A stretch of DNA of 64,000 nt from Auricularia sp. M13. Taxonomy: Eukaryota; Basidiomycota; Agaricomycetes; Auriculariales; Auriculariaceae. Below, in pieces: positions 33,853 to 46,402 of this stretch. The translations under genes were made by a program, and so were the position numbers. The notes under the pieces were generated by a model, which worked only from the letters and a program-made list of their open reading frames with translations, was not told the DNA's origin and did not search any database. The DNA lies in contig CM073203.1 in NCBI GenBank assembly GCA_037042915.1, forward strand, positions 372,001 through 436,000, written 5' to 3'. Position 1 is the first letter of the stretch. Each line of letters starts with the position of its first letter.

Positions 33853-35641
33853 CCTGCAGCACGTTTGACGAGCGACTGTTCATCTCTCACGCAGTCTCGC
33901 TTATATTCGATGCTCACTAATACCCATCTGGCCCCTCTTTCTTGAGACTGCATACAGCAAGGTAGAGGACATGCAACCCATCTTGGCCGGTGTGCTGGCG
34001 GCCGGCTCAGCTATGGAGTGGCACGACCTTTGCCACAGGAGCTTTCGGCGGGATCTCGATCCGAATGGATCCCAGTCTGGTCATCGAAGCCTTGCCACAG
34101 CATGCCGACGCTGTCACATGAGATAAAGTTTATCTTGCGCGCAGCCGTAGAAGCTGTGGTCAAGAGAAACAGGGCAACTTCCACCCAATCAGTGTGTACT
34201 GTTGCCACAAGGAGATCCCCGGCCCGCAACCGTCAGCTAGCCTCGAGGAAGTTTTTCATTTGGATAATCTCAGTGGCAAGATTACCTGACGCCCACTCCG
34301 TGCTTTCCGCGGCACGTGCATCGAGCAAGGCGAGATTTGCAAGCAACCGGGCGCAGTACAATAACCTGACGAAGGCCTCCTATCACGATATCAGAGAATG
34401 CACCCCCAAGTCCCCAAATGATAGGGTATAGGGTATGGAAACCTATATTCTGACTACCAATAGCTTCGTAATAGCATGATTTGCACGTGTCGCGCTGAGT
34501 TCGCGCAGTAAAATGAAAAATAAACTGGACAAGCATATACAATCTTCGTGCGCTTGGCTTAATTTCCTTTGGGATATGGTAAGATGGAAAAATTAGTGCC
34601 GATCTTACTTCCCGAGGCTTGTTGGAATGCTCACAATGCAATGTGAGTGTAAGCGCCGAGTCACGTGCTTGGAGGTCACGTGCTTGAGAGGCACACAGCT
34701 GACGCATGTGCAGGCTGGCACTTGTCAACAAATAAGAATCACGATAAGGTGTCGGGGACTTCGCGCCGTGCGCCTGGCTAGCAAGGGGTGGCATCCCGCT
34801 CAGTGGCGCACGGGCGTCGGGCAGAGAACCCTCCCGGCTGGCCGTCCTCTGTTTCCTGCTGAGAAAATTAGTGCAGCATCTTACAGAACTCCTTATTGAC
34901 CTCTCACCGCGTATGTTGCATGAGGAAAGAAAGAAGATACTGCCAGTTTCCAGGTCTATACTAGTCCTTGATTTTCTTGACACATCCACACCTCGGTCCT
35001 CTGATCTGACCTCCTCGCTGTGATCCTATGTTCATTATGAAACATCAAACCATCAGCCTTAGCATGCACAGCCGATTTATCTGACTGTCCTTTCGGAGTC
35101 CGGACATTTCTTCAAATGGAAGGCCCCAGGGCGGTAAGACGATGCCACCGGGACGCTCGGGACGCGATTCAGATCTCGAGCTGAGCGCTCACTGGCAGCG
35201 CTCAGTCTCAAAGATGAGACAGAATTATGTCATTGCTTTCCATTCAAGGAGTTTGTGATCATAACTGCCAGACCAAGTACACCTATTTCCGTAGGAGGAT
35301 CTGCGATTTTCAGACAATCGCTATCCTGTTAGGGAATTGCTGCCGAGAGATTTCTCGGGAATCGGGAGAGGTTCTTCTATCAACTGACGGTCTTCCAATG
35401 TCTTCCCTTCAAGTCTGTGATATCCCTAGAAATATTGAGGACTCCGCATTAGGAAGACTGCCGCAGCATTCGCAGGCTGTTCAGATGCGCAATGCCGTGC
35501 AAGGCGTGGTTGATAACTTGATCGGAGTAGCTTAGATCGATCCGACAACGGGGATGATGGCCGTTGCATGGTGCCTCCTGAAAGCAAACCAGATTACTGC
35601 GCGGTCTATATCTAAGCTCCGTTCTTCTACTTCTTCCCACT
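33853..35641. other. Long non-coding spacer upstream of the MAP kinase
   Basis: A 1.8-kb stretch with no recognised exon. It is A/T-richer than its neighbours and contains a duplicated CACGTG element at 34661-34685. A 235-codon minus-strand frame (34282-34989) has no recognisable content. Confidence 0.45.
34661..34685. promoter_or_regulatory. Direct repeat of TCACGTGCTT (two CACGTG boxes)
   Basis: TCACGTGCTT occurs at 34661-34670 and again at 34676-34685, spaced 15 bp start to start. CACGTG is the core site of bHLH factors such as Cbf1. It is about 960 bp upstream of the MAP kinase ATG, so a promoter role is only suggested. Confidence 0.4.
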
Positions 35642-37347
<1,706 letters not shown>

Positions 37348-37499
37348 GCGAAGGTCCCTTGTATACCCTGGAACCATGAGCACATTCCCAGTTGCGAGGC
37401 GTGCATAACATTATACACACGACTCGGTGTCACATATGTATACGGTTGGAGCGTACGAAATTTCAATCTGTGCGGACGGATGACTCGGAAACATCGTTG

Positions 37500-39005
37500 T
37501 CAGCGCGGTCCAGACAGGCTGAAGCCCTTCGCCGCGAGATGCACCAGGAAGATCGCAGTCTCGCCGAGGATGGCGAGGCGACCATCTCCTGCAAACACAA
37601 GGTTTGCAGAGACGGTATTGATGAAAAACTTTCCAAGCAGTGTGCCTTCGGAATTCCAGACCTTTGAGACTGTCAACCTACGCCGCCGTCACACAAATGA
37701 GTACACGCACCTGCACGCCGTCACCGCATCCCGCATAGACATTGCCGTCGCGGTCCAGTTGGATGCCGTCCGCGACTCCAGTGTCGACAAATGCGAACAC
37801 GCGCCTATTCAAAAACGCGTTCGAGCGCGGGTCCACATCAAACTCGTAGATTGTTGCAGGAAGAGTTCCATTGTTACCCAAGAAACCACCCGTCGTTCCG
37901 GTATCGGTGCTATTTGTGCGAAGTCAGTGCGGGTGAGGTGTGAAAGCACGAAAAGGAAGCCCACATGAATGCCTTCTTACCGCTCGCGTCGAAAGCTATA
38001 CCATTGGGGCGCACAAATCCGTCGGCCACGACGCGCACTGCACTTGTTACAGGGTCGAAGCGGTAGACCTGGTTCGGCATCGCGGGTACCGGCCTGAAGT
38101 GGTTCAGGAAGCCGTACCTGTCCCGCATCGTTGAGCTCGTGTGCAATGTATTCATACAATAGCAAGACCCGGCGATGAAGGACGTACGTGACATCCGTGA
38201 AGAAGAATTTGCCATTCGTAGGGTGCACTTTAACGTCGTTCAGCGAGTTGAACTGCCGCCCGAAAAAGTTATCCAGCAGGACAGTGGTGTTGTGCGGCGC
38301 GGGGATATCGACCAGTGTCACCGATGGTGGCAGGTCACCACGTCCAGAGTTTACCAGAAGCAGCTTGCCGTCGATAGGACCAGTGGCCCCGTTCGTCATC
38401 TGAACTGTGTCCGGCAGATCTAGCTACAGGACACGTTAACCTCACAAACGAAGACCACAATGCTGATGGGCACCCCTACCTTAGTGACTGTAACATTCAC
38501 GGACTCGCCTCCGCTGGCCGCAAGCGCGGCTTCCGCCTCGCGCAGACTGATTTTTGCGATCTGGTTATTGTGGTCGATATCGCTGAAGCCCAAATCGCCA
38601 CCGTCGTTGCTTGCGAAGAACAGCTCGTCCGTCGCGGCGTTGAAAACGGGCGCCTCGTGGGCAAACGCAAAGCCGGGATTGGACGCAACGACTGCAATGC
38701 TAGCCTTCGGGCCGAGGAGAGCAAGGAAGCCGTCGTCGAAGACTTGGAAGAAAGGCGCCGTCGTGTTGGTTGGGTTGAATATCGCAAACGGCTCGGTGCG
38801 GAAGGGACCATCTGCACCTAGCGCGGCGAAGGAGGATGGTGGAACGCGCTGCGACAGCCGTCAGTAGGGTGGACGACGGGTCTTTGATATCAGAGCTGTG
38901 ACGCACAACCACCTGCTTGGGAAGACTCGAATGCTGGTCATTGGTCGCACGGGCGCAGGGAGAGAGCAGCAACGCAATGGTCGGACTGAAGATTATTGCT
39001 AACAT
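37500..39005 (-). CDS. Secreted SMP-30/gluconolactonase-like (lactonohydrolase-type) protein
   Basis: Six-bladed beta-propeller hydrolase of the SMP-30/gluconolactonase/LRE family, probably acting on lactones outside the cell. Six exons: 39005-38913, 38848-38480, 38423-38188, 38117-37965, 37909-37711, 37661-37500; 403 aa. A signal peptide is clear (MLAIIFSPTIALLLSPCARA). Family motifs: FAFAHEAPVFNAATDELFFA (Glu ligand region), TNGATGPIDGKLLL, NDVKVHPTNGKFFFTD (metal-ligand Asn and Asp region), FVRPNGIAFDASGKKAFITD and ADGIQLDRDGNVYAGCGDGV (Asp ligand). The first intron donor is at CAG|GTGGTT; read-through there gives a wrong frame. It ends 152 bp from the convergent MAP kinase gene. The exact substrate cannot be told. 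Confidence 0.9.
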
Positions 39006-39703
39006 GGTTGTTGCGTGGTGTCAGTGCGGACCATAGTTCCTTGAAGTATGCGAGTTCATGACGTTCCGCGATTTAAGGCAGGATCAGGTGACGAAAAGTG
39101 GAATGCGAAGGAGGCCGCGCCCTTCTCGAGTTCAACGGCCCGGGGAGCACTCGACGGGCGTTGTTGTCGACCAGGACTTCTACTGCATTACCAATGCATT
39201 CTACGCTCAGTGACGTTCGGCATCCCAGATAGAATAGAGGGAACGAGCGAGTATCAAGACGCGACGAGTCTGTCGAGACCAACAGCTGGAGGATGTGTCG
39301 TGGAAAGTAGGGAGCCAGTAAATAGCAAAAGCACGCGAGAAGTCCCGTTCAACAGGGCGCGACATGAGCCATGAGCAGCGCGCAAGGCCAGAAACAGGCT
39401 TATAACAGGGTCACAATCTGGCCTAGAAATTTGGAGCTCTTGAGATGCAGGGCAAATACCGGGCGCATAACTTGGCGGCGTGTGAAACTCCGTCGTAACT
39501 TCAACCTAAACGTCACGCACACAAGCGTATATTGAGCGAACTTATGATGGCACACAAGTTTTACAAGGCATGGAAAAATCGTAACTAGATGCGGTTTAAA
39601 TTATGAGATGACATACAGTACTGTAGGGGGCCAGACTCATGTGGCATACACTATAAGGCATGGGTACCACATTGGCCCAAAGGACCGAACAACGTGAACT
39701 TTG
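39006..39703. other. Intergenic, no gene seen
   Basis: Contains the promoter side of the lactonase-like gene and a stretch before the kinase fragment. No recognised exon. Confidence 0.5.
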
Positions 39704-40773
39704 TTAGACTGTATCAGATGAGGCGAAGTGCGTCACGGAGGATGCTTGCAGTGACCCCATACGCTCCTTCATGCTGTACCCCACAAAAAAGTTTACGTCC
39801 CTCGGACGGCCAGTATCAAATGGCATGTCCAGAATCTTTTGGTCGGCCGTTAGGATGAAGTGAAGGATCATGCGGCTGAATGCAACATGAGCATGATTGA
39901 CCTCCACCATGTTAAGTCGCTCGTAGTAATGCCAGGGGATAGACAGGTAGCAAGCCATGTTTTCGAATAGATCATCGATTGGGGAAATATCGGGGTGGAA
40001 AAGTCCATGAAAGTGACCACGATGTTCGAGGAAAACAGAGCGCCTGTCGGCCGCCGTATCAGAAATGATTTGACGGAGCATGTCGTCGCAGAACTGGGTC
40101 AAGTAGTCGATATCTCTCTCGTCTGGCGCCTCGGTTGGATTCAAAGGGCGCGCGCGTGCCACAACCCACAGAAAGGCCCAGAATAAGGATTCTAGGTCGT
40201 GACGAGGCCGGTGGAAGGGTCGGGACGTAAGTACTCGAGGCGTGATGCGCTCAGTCTCGATAGCCAGAACTGCGTTGAAGTTGGGCATGAAAGCTTTGTC
40301 GTTCTTCAAGGAGGCAAGTTGGAGGTTCAAGCAGCCCTGGACCAGCTTTTCGATCTCGGTGAGAGCAGGAACGAGTTTTCGCATGGCCATCCCAGTCTCA
40401 TATCGCATGCCCTGGTAGTCTGAAAGTTCGACTGACATGAACATTGGTGCGCCCTGACTCAAGAAGATAAGTACGGGGAAGTACTGCTAAAAACAGGGCG
40501 TACCGTCTGTATGCGACCCAGGTGAAGGCTGTCTGAGAACACCGGCTCCCCGATGGTGTGACGCAATTCAGTCGACAGGGCGCAAAACTGTGGCTCGTCG
40601 TAGACACTTGGAGCAGCGCCATCATCATCGAAAACCCGGCCGGCGTATTCTTCGACGCCGTCTTGCCTGTGCCCACATGTGGACCTGTTCCTGCAGCTTG
40701 CCCGGGCAACGTGGAACCGGTCGGAAAGCTGATGAGGCTGGCCAGTCGAGTCCTGAGCGAGCTGATAAGGCAT
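39704..40773 (-). CDS. FunK1-type protein kinase fragment (C-lobe only)
   Basis: Two exons, 40773-40504 and 40453-39704, give 339 aa. The second exon carries the C-terminal signature of fungal-specific FunK1 kinases: TGAPMFMSVELSDYQG, then PRHDLESLFWAFLWVVA, where an RHDLES(L/F)W block is the family hallmark. No ATP-binding loop, no catalytic HRD-like or DFG-like segment and no N-lobe were found in exon 1 or within the next 450 bp upstream. Exon 1 (VEEYAGRVFDDDGAAPSVYD, LRHTIGEPVFSDS) resembles no kinase block I know. It is either a truncated relic whose frame has stayed open or a kinase-derived protein without catalysis. Confidence 0.55.
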
Positions 40774-41240
40774 GACTATGGAAGGGTACGGAGGTCGGTC
40801 AAGTGCCGGCTGCGCTTGCTCTTATGTATCGCGAGCAGGGTGAGCGGTGATGAACGAAGGTAAGATGCGGAGTACCAACCACGCGCGCCTAATGACTCCA
40901 ATCATCCGACCGTCACCAAGCCGTGGTCGTCCAACGAGCCAACAAAATATTAAATACTGTATAGCATATCCGCGCAACTACAGTATATGTTTATTCCAAG
41001 CAGGCATCTTCTCGCAGAGTCACGTGATCTGAGCACCCTTCACGGCGGTCATGTGACCGATAGCAATCATAGTCACCGTGAGGGATAATAATGTCTCAGT
41101 GCCATTACTGAGTATTAGTGACAGAAATCAGAAGTATTGCAGGCTCCGGTAGCAGCTGCCAATGTTTGCGCCGGACATACAAAATGGTATCAGCGAGGAA
41201 TGTGGGATGGAGAGCCTGAGGATGGCTTGGCCAATGTATC
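40774..41240. other. No gene seen
   Basis: A/T-rich spacer with two palindromic motifs close together, TCACGTGA (41021-41028) and GTCATGTGAC (41048-41057). No kinase N-lobe exon was found here. Confidence 0.45.
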
Positions 41241-41473
41241 ATTCCGGGCGTGAGCATCGTTGTGGTCGATGACAGCACCAGCGAGGTGCTCGGTTAATGT
41301 TGCTATGGCCAGACAACGCGAGGCGAGCCGAACGAGACCGTCGACCACGATGCAAAGGAGCGCGCGGCGCGCGAGGCGGGCAACTTGGGAGCGTACACCA
41401 GCGCCAGCATGCAGCGCTGGGTTGACATCCTCGTGCCGCCCGGAACACAAGCCCGGATTGAGTATGTTCACCA
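41241..41473 (+). pseudogene. GNAT acetyltransferase relic (internal fragment with stop)
   Basis: In one plus-strand frame the sequence reads SIVVVDDSTSEVLG, a TAA stop (41295-41297), CCYGQ, GEPNETVDHDAKERAAREAG, LGAYTSASMQRWVDILVPPG. This parallels the intact gene at the right edge of the window (SIVAADDSTGEVLGWCCYGQ, GEPKETVDHDAKE, LGAYSGANMQRWIDILMPPG). The stop replaces the Trp of GWCCYGQ. Both ends are missing: similarity starts in mid-domain and stops abruptly near 41473, before the acetyl-CoA binding motif. It cannot encode a working enzyme. Confidence 0.85.
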
Positions 41474-41775
41474 GACGAACGGCTGCTTGTCCTCGACGAG
41501 ATCGACAAGCTCCCGTGCGGCGAGAGCTGCTCGAGCTTCGAGACGGAGTAGCGGTCGTCCATGCGCGCGGCAGCGGCGTCCCTCAGGTTCTCGAAGATCT
41601 CAGCCGCCTTGCGCTCGGGGAAGCTGGTGTAGGAGTGGACATTACTGCCAACGACGGAGATAACAGGGACGTTGTGATGCTTCTCTGCGCTCCGGCGGAG
41701 GGAAGGGAGGAGGAAGGAAGGAAGGCGATGGCGAGGAGGATGGAGACGGCGTTGACGGTGATCGTACTGTAACCT
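41474..41775 (-). pseudogene. Short-chain dehydrogenase relic with frameshifts
   Basis: On the minus strand pieces of a short-chain dehydrogenase/reductase appear in order but in different frames: TITVNAVSILLAIAFLP, then LRRSAEKHHNVPVISVVGSN, FPERKAAEIFENLRDAAAAR, and the catalytic YxxxK as DDRYSVSKL, then after another shift RELVDLVEDKQP. The Rossmann nucleotide-binding part and the C-terminus are absent. At least two frame changes with no plausible intron between them mark it as a pseudogene fragment. It abuts the acetyltransferase relic head to head. Confidence 0.72.
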
Positions 41776-42098
41776 CGTCCTCGCTCGAGTTATCAGCTCA
41801 TTATGACTATCGAGCCCCGTTCCGATTAAATGGTCCATTTATTCCCTATATCGGCCAGCCCGAGAAGATTTGGGACATTGTGACATTGTAGATAGCAGCA
41901 AAAAGGTTCAGCGAGGCAAACGCGCCCGCAGAAAGCATAGGATGCCACAGTGACAAAAGAATGTAAGAGCCACAAAAAGGTGCGTGATGAGTATATGAAG
42001 GTCCATGCGTATCGTAACTTTGCAAATCAAAAAGAAAAAATCAAGTGGTCCATGACATCCACATCCACAACCGCCGACGAAGGGTCCGAGCGCCCTGC
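41776..42098. other. Short spacer, no gene seen
   Basis: A 323-bp A/T-rich spacer, expected to hold the 3' UTR of the copper radical oxidase gene (stop at 42099 on the minus strand). Confidence 0.5.
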
Positions 42099-44723
42099 TC
42101 AGCGACGGTACGGGTCGTAGTACTGCCCGCCGCCGCTGCTCTCGTACGCGTGGTGTCCGCCGCCGCTGGGAGTCATTGCGCCGGGCGGGGGCGCCGCGGC
42201 GTACTGCTGCTCGTAATTGCGCGTCTGCTGGAACGGCAGGTTCATGTCGGACCCGGCCGCGGAGTACGGCGTGCCATAGCCGCTGTACGAGCTCTGCAGG
42301 CCGTGCGTTGCAACAGGCGGGCCCGTGAAGCCGGCGGGCGGTACCGCGCCACCCGCGAAGCCCTCATTGTGCGAGTCGAACGGCGCGCCGCCGATCGTGC
42401 GGTGCTCTGCAGCGCGTCTCCGGCGGCAGATGAAGAAGATGAGCCCGCCGAGGAGCGCGGCGGCCGCAATGCCGCCAGCGACGGCGGCAACGAGGATGCC
42501 CGGCGAGAAGGACTTGGACGGCTTGCCGTTGTTGTCCGGCTCGCCGTCGCCGTCCTTGTCCTGGTCTTTCAGCGCCTCGCTCAGCTTGGGCGGGGGCAGC
42601 ACGGCCTGCGCGTTGCGGCTCTGCTCGCCGATCTGCCCGTTGCCGACGTTGATGTGCTTGCCAATGCTCGGCACGCCGTTCGTCACGACGTACATGACCG
42701 CGGGCCCGGGCGTGAAGAGGTTCGGGTTCGGCGGCAGCTGCGACACGTGCAGCGTGATGTCGCCGTTATCTTCAACAGTGTACGTGTTGTTGAGCTGCAG
42801 GTAGCGCTGTCCCATGTTCATGCCGTGCGTCGTGAAGCCCGAGCGGATGAGCACGACCTTCGTCTTCTGAGCGGCGCTGTTCGCGGCGCCGGGATACGAG
42901 CCGTTCTTCAGCTTGATGTCAAAGTACTCGCCGCCGTAGGTCAGCGAGTCCGTCGGGAGATTCGTGGGCTCCGGGCGCTGCTTGCCCCAGTACGGCGGGT
43001 ACCAGATCTCGGCCGTGTACTCGGCGGGGTAGACGACATTGTACCCAACCGAATTGCCCACATCGGCATTGGGGTTGCTACCCGCGACAAAGACAGATCC
43101 GTCAGCTGCCGATCCCGCAGTCCATCAGTATGATCGTCCCAAACGTTAACTATAAATAAAGCAAACTCACGCAGCAGCAACGCGCTCGAGTGGTACATGC
43201 GCGGGATGGTCGATGCCTGCAGGCCGGCATCGCTCCAGCGCTGGCCCTTGGGTTTGTCGGGGAAGTAAAGCGCGGGCTTAAGCACCTCGTTCGTCGCGAG
43301 TGTAAGACCAAATGGCAGGTCGGCAGTGACAGGGTAGTCCGGCGTGCGAGTGGTGTAACCCGCGGTTCCGTTCGCAGCACCGTTGATCATTAGCAGCGAG
43401 GCGTCGGGCAGGATGATGAACTGGCCCATGGAGCGGCCGACGATCATCTGGTCATCCTCCTCGTACGCAACGGGCGAGCCGTCCTCAGGCTCGGGCGTGA
43501 GGCGTTGGCAGTCCGAAGATGCGGGGAACTCCCAGCTGTTGCAGTTGGGACCGCCGTAGCCACCCCACTGGTAATCCGTGTACGCGTTGGAGCCACCGCA
43601 GAACAGGATGGTCGGGTTGTAGTTGTTTTCCGGCGTGAGCGGCAACATGGCAACACCGCCCGAGGCAGGATAGACACGAACGACACCGTTGGGCATGTCC
43701 GGCAGATCTGTCTCCTGCAGCGTGTCGGTGTCGATGACAACGGTGGAGATGTTGGCCTGCATGAGCATCTTGCCGGATTTAAGCAGGAACGCGTGGGCGT
43801 AGGTGTTGAGACCGCCGGCCTTGACGAGGAACGGGCTGACCTGGGGCTCGTAGCCCTCGCGGCGCGGGTAGAACTCGAGCGTGTTCTCTGCCTGGGCGTT
43901 CTGAGTAATGGGATCGCTGGGATTAGGGCCGGGGCGGTTAATGTAGCCGCCGTTGACCATGCCGCCAATGATGAAGATCTCGCCAGTGCCGAGCGCCTCC
44001 GCGGTGGAGTACCACCGCCTGCGCATCATGGAGAGCACGCGCGGGTCGTCGTACCAGAGACAGTTGCCAGTGAACGAGTCGACGTCTCCGGTGCAGGGCG
44101 TGATGATGCGCAGAGCGTTGCGGCCGTCCATGTCCTGGTAGGTGGGGTCGAGCCCTTCTCCATGGTAGTCGACCGGGCCGGGCGAGACGGGATTATTGCC
44201 GCCCAGGGCAACCCAGGAGCCGTTGGGCAGGTGGAAGCCGGACGCGCAGAACGAGTTGGACACGACGTCGACGACGGTCGCCTTGTTGGTTGCGATGTCC
44301 CTGCAGTGGCGCTCAATCTTCCGACGGGTAACGTCAGCATACGGGCGCTAACACACCATACGGAGCCCCATGCGGGATGGCCATTAATTTGGGCGGCGTT
44401 GGCCTGAGCCTTGTCTGCACCGCACAGTCAGATCGAGTGCTGGTTGACGGCGGTAATACGGACCTAGAATATAAACCTTCTCGTCGTTACCGAGGAACAT
44501 CTAAGGCACATTCAGCACGCGCACGCGAACCAGGAATCGTTGAGGGCACCCACCATCATAGCAGAAACTAAACAAGCAGGCATGAGTACGGGGACTCACG
44601 TCAGGTCAAAGACGCCCAGGCAGACTCACCCAGCGTGTTGCCAACAGTCTTGAAGGAGCCTGGGGCCTGAGCGCGAGCCATCGAGGCCGCGAGAGCGAGC
44701 GCAAGCGTCGCCCTTGTTATCAT
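42099..44723 (-). CDS. Copper radical oxidase (glyoxal oxidase-like) with C-terminal membrane anchor
   Basis: Galactose/glyoxal oxidase family enzyme (AA5-like) making H2O2 from aldehydes or alcohols. Six exons: 44723-44630, 44567-44554, 44500-44464, 44414-44357, 44300-43171, 43105-42099; 779 aa. A signal peptide (MITRATLALALAASMARA) precedes the propeller. Residues matching the radical-copper site are all visible: Cys in NSFCASGFHLP and Tyr in RRWYSTAEAL (thioether pair), Tyr-His in PRMYHSSALLLPDG, and His in GFTTHGMNMGQRYL. After the catalytic part come a short acidic linker, one membrane helix (GILVAAVAGGIAAAALLGGLIFF) cut by basic CRRRR, and a 110-residue cytosolic Gly/Tyr/Gln-rich tail. 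So it is displayed on the cell surface, not freely secreted. Exon 2 is 14 nt. Divergent from the dienelactone hydrolase gene. Confidence 0.94.
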
Positions 44724-44963
44724 ACTGCTGCGGGCCAGGCGGGATAAAGAACACAAATCGACGGCCGGCTACGAACGCGGTGGCAGCAGGCCAAGGGAAG
44801 ATCGTCGGGCTTTGTATTGCCAGGCCTCGGCTGTGCCGCCGGCCGGAGCCAGAGCGGAGTGCCGGACGTAAATCACTGCCACAGACCCTGGCGCTAAGTA
44901 AACTTGTCGCAGCCGGTGCAGCTGCTGCGGGCTTGCCTTGCCGTTATCATTCAGTGATACACG

Positions 44964-46402
44964 ATGCTGTGCGAAAACTGCACGCAGGTGAGGCCCTTAG
45001 CGCGTCGAGGCGGCCCGGACAGCGACTAACGCGCATATTGCACAGGGCTTCAAGCTCGACGGGACGCCCCAGGGCCAGTTTCTCCAGGATTTCAATGCAT
45101 ACTTGCACCCTGCGTCGCCCGACGGCCTGCCCACGTCCACGGCCATCGTCGTGCTGACCGACATCTTTGGGCTCGCGCTCAATAATCCCAAGATTCTTGC
45201 GGACGAGTACTCGAAGGCGCTGGGCGTCGACGTCTGGGTGCCAGATCTGTTCAACGGTGCGCGCCGTTCGCACGCAAAATTGCGCATCTAATTGTCCAAT
45301 TTGATTATCAGGCAACCCGCCTGTCACGGTCGACGAGCTCGAGCCGTACGTGCCCGTCGTGCCCAACACCAAGCAGCCGCTCAGCAAGAAGCTCAAGTTC
45401 TACGCCATCTTCCTCACTCGGATCCCCCGTCTGTATGCTGCGCGTCCTGCCGTAGCCGACAAGCGTATACACGCCTTCCTTGACAAGCTCAAGAAGGAGC
45501 GCAATTATGCCCGCGTTGGCGCCGTGGGCTTCTGCTACGGCGGCGGCGCTTGCATTCGCTTTGCCGCGACCGACAAGGTCCAGAGTGTTGTGATCGCCCA
45601 TCCCGGCACCAACGTCACCTTGGCCGACATCACTAAGATAAAGGTACGTTACTTACCTGCTTGCATGCGGTCCCGTACTGACGTGTCTAGGTTCCCAATT
45701 CCTGGATCTGTGCTGAAGGTGGGTCGAAAACATCGCAAACGTCGCCGCTATCCTTAGTTCTGACGCCCATCAGAGGACTTCTCGTTCAGCCCAGCCCAGC
45801 GCAAGGCCGCAGAAGAGCAACTTGCCGCGCGCAAAGGGAAGAAGAACTTTGTGCCGTACGAGTTCCGTGACTATGAAGGTGCGGCGCGCCCAACCTATTC
45901 TCGTGAGCAACGCGCTAACCTGCAAACAGGAACCACACACGGCTTCGCGGCGCGCCCCGCGCTGCAGCACCCAAAGGTGAAAGTCGCCTTTGAAGCGGCC
46001 TTCGAGCAGACCGTCAACTGGTTCCGCAAGACCATCGTGAACCCGCCGCCGGAGCCAGAAGCCGTGGCGACGACGACGGAGAACCCAGCGCCGACCGCGC
46101 TCGTTGCCGCCCATCTCGAAAAGGAGAAGAGCGAGGCGCCCGTCGCCGACAAAAAGGAAGAGCCCAAGCCCGCGCCTGCCCCCGCTGCTGCTCCTGCCGC
46201 CGGAGAAGCGTCGACTGCTGCTGCGCCTGCCACGGTGATCGGCGCCGTGGGCGGAGGCGCCGCGCACCCGACCGCGGACGGACATGCCGCGCATGATGCG
46301 GGTGCCGGCGCCGGCGCAGGTGCCAGTGCGGGAGCGGACGCCGGGGCCGGAGCCGGCGGCGATGCTGGTGCTGCTGCCGCTGGCGATGCTGGTGGCGAGT
46401 GA
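44964..46402 (+). CDS. Dienelactone hydrolase family protein with Ala/Gly-rich tail
   Basis: Alpha/beta-hydrolase of the dienelactone hydrolase family. Six exons: 44964-44987, 45046-45256, 45312-45643, 45691-45718, 45774-45878, 45930-46402; 390 aa. Family landmarks: VVLTDIFGLALNN, DVWVPDLFNGNPP, the nucleophile Cys in VGAVGFCYGGG, WICAEEDFSF and the catalytic His in GTTHGFAARP. The catalytic domain ends near residue 265. The rest is unusual: a Glu/Pro/Ala linker, then AGAGAGAGASAGADAGAGAG, low complexity probably unstructured. Begins 240 bp from the copper radical oxidase start on the other strand, so the two may share control. Typical family proteins are about 250 aa; the tail is extra. Confidence 0.9.

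Noticed and set aside
42045-43133. Plus-strand frame of 362 codons
   Set aside because: Arg/Val/Ala-rich antisense shadow of the copper radical oxidase exon 6.
43505-44407. Plus-strand frame of 300 codons
   Set aside because: Antisense shadow of the catalytic exon of the copper radical oxidase.
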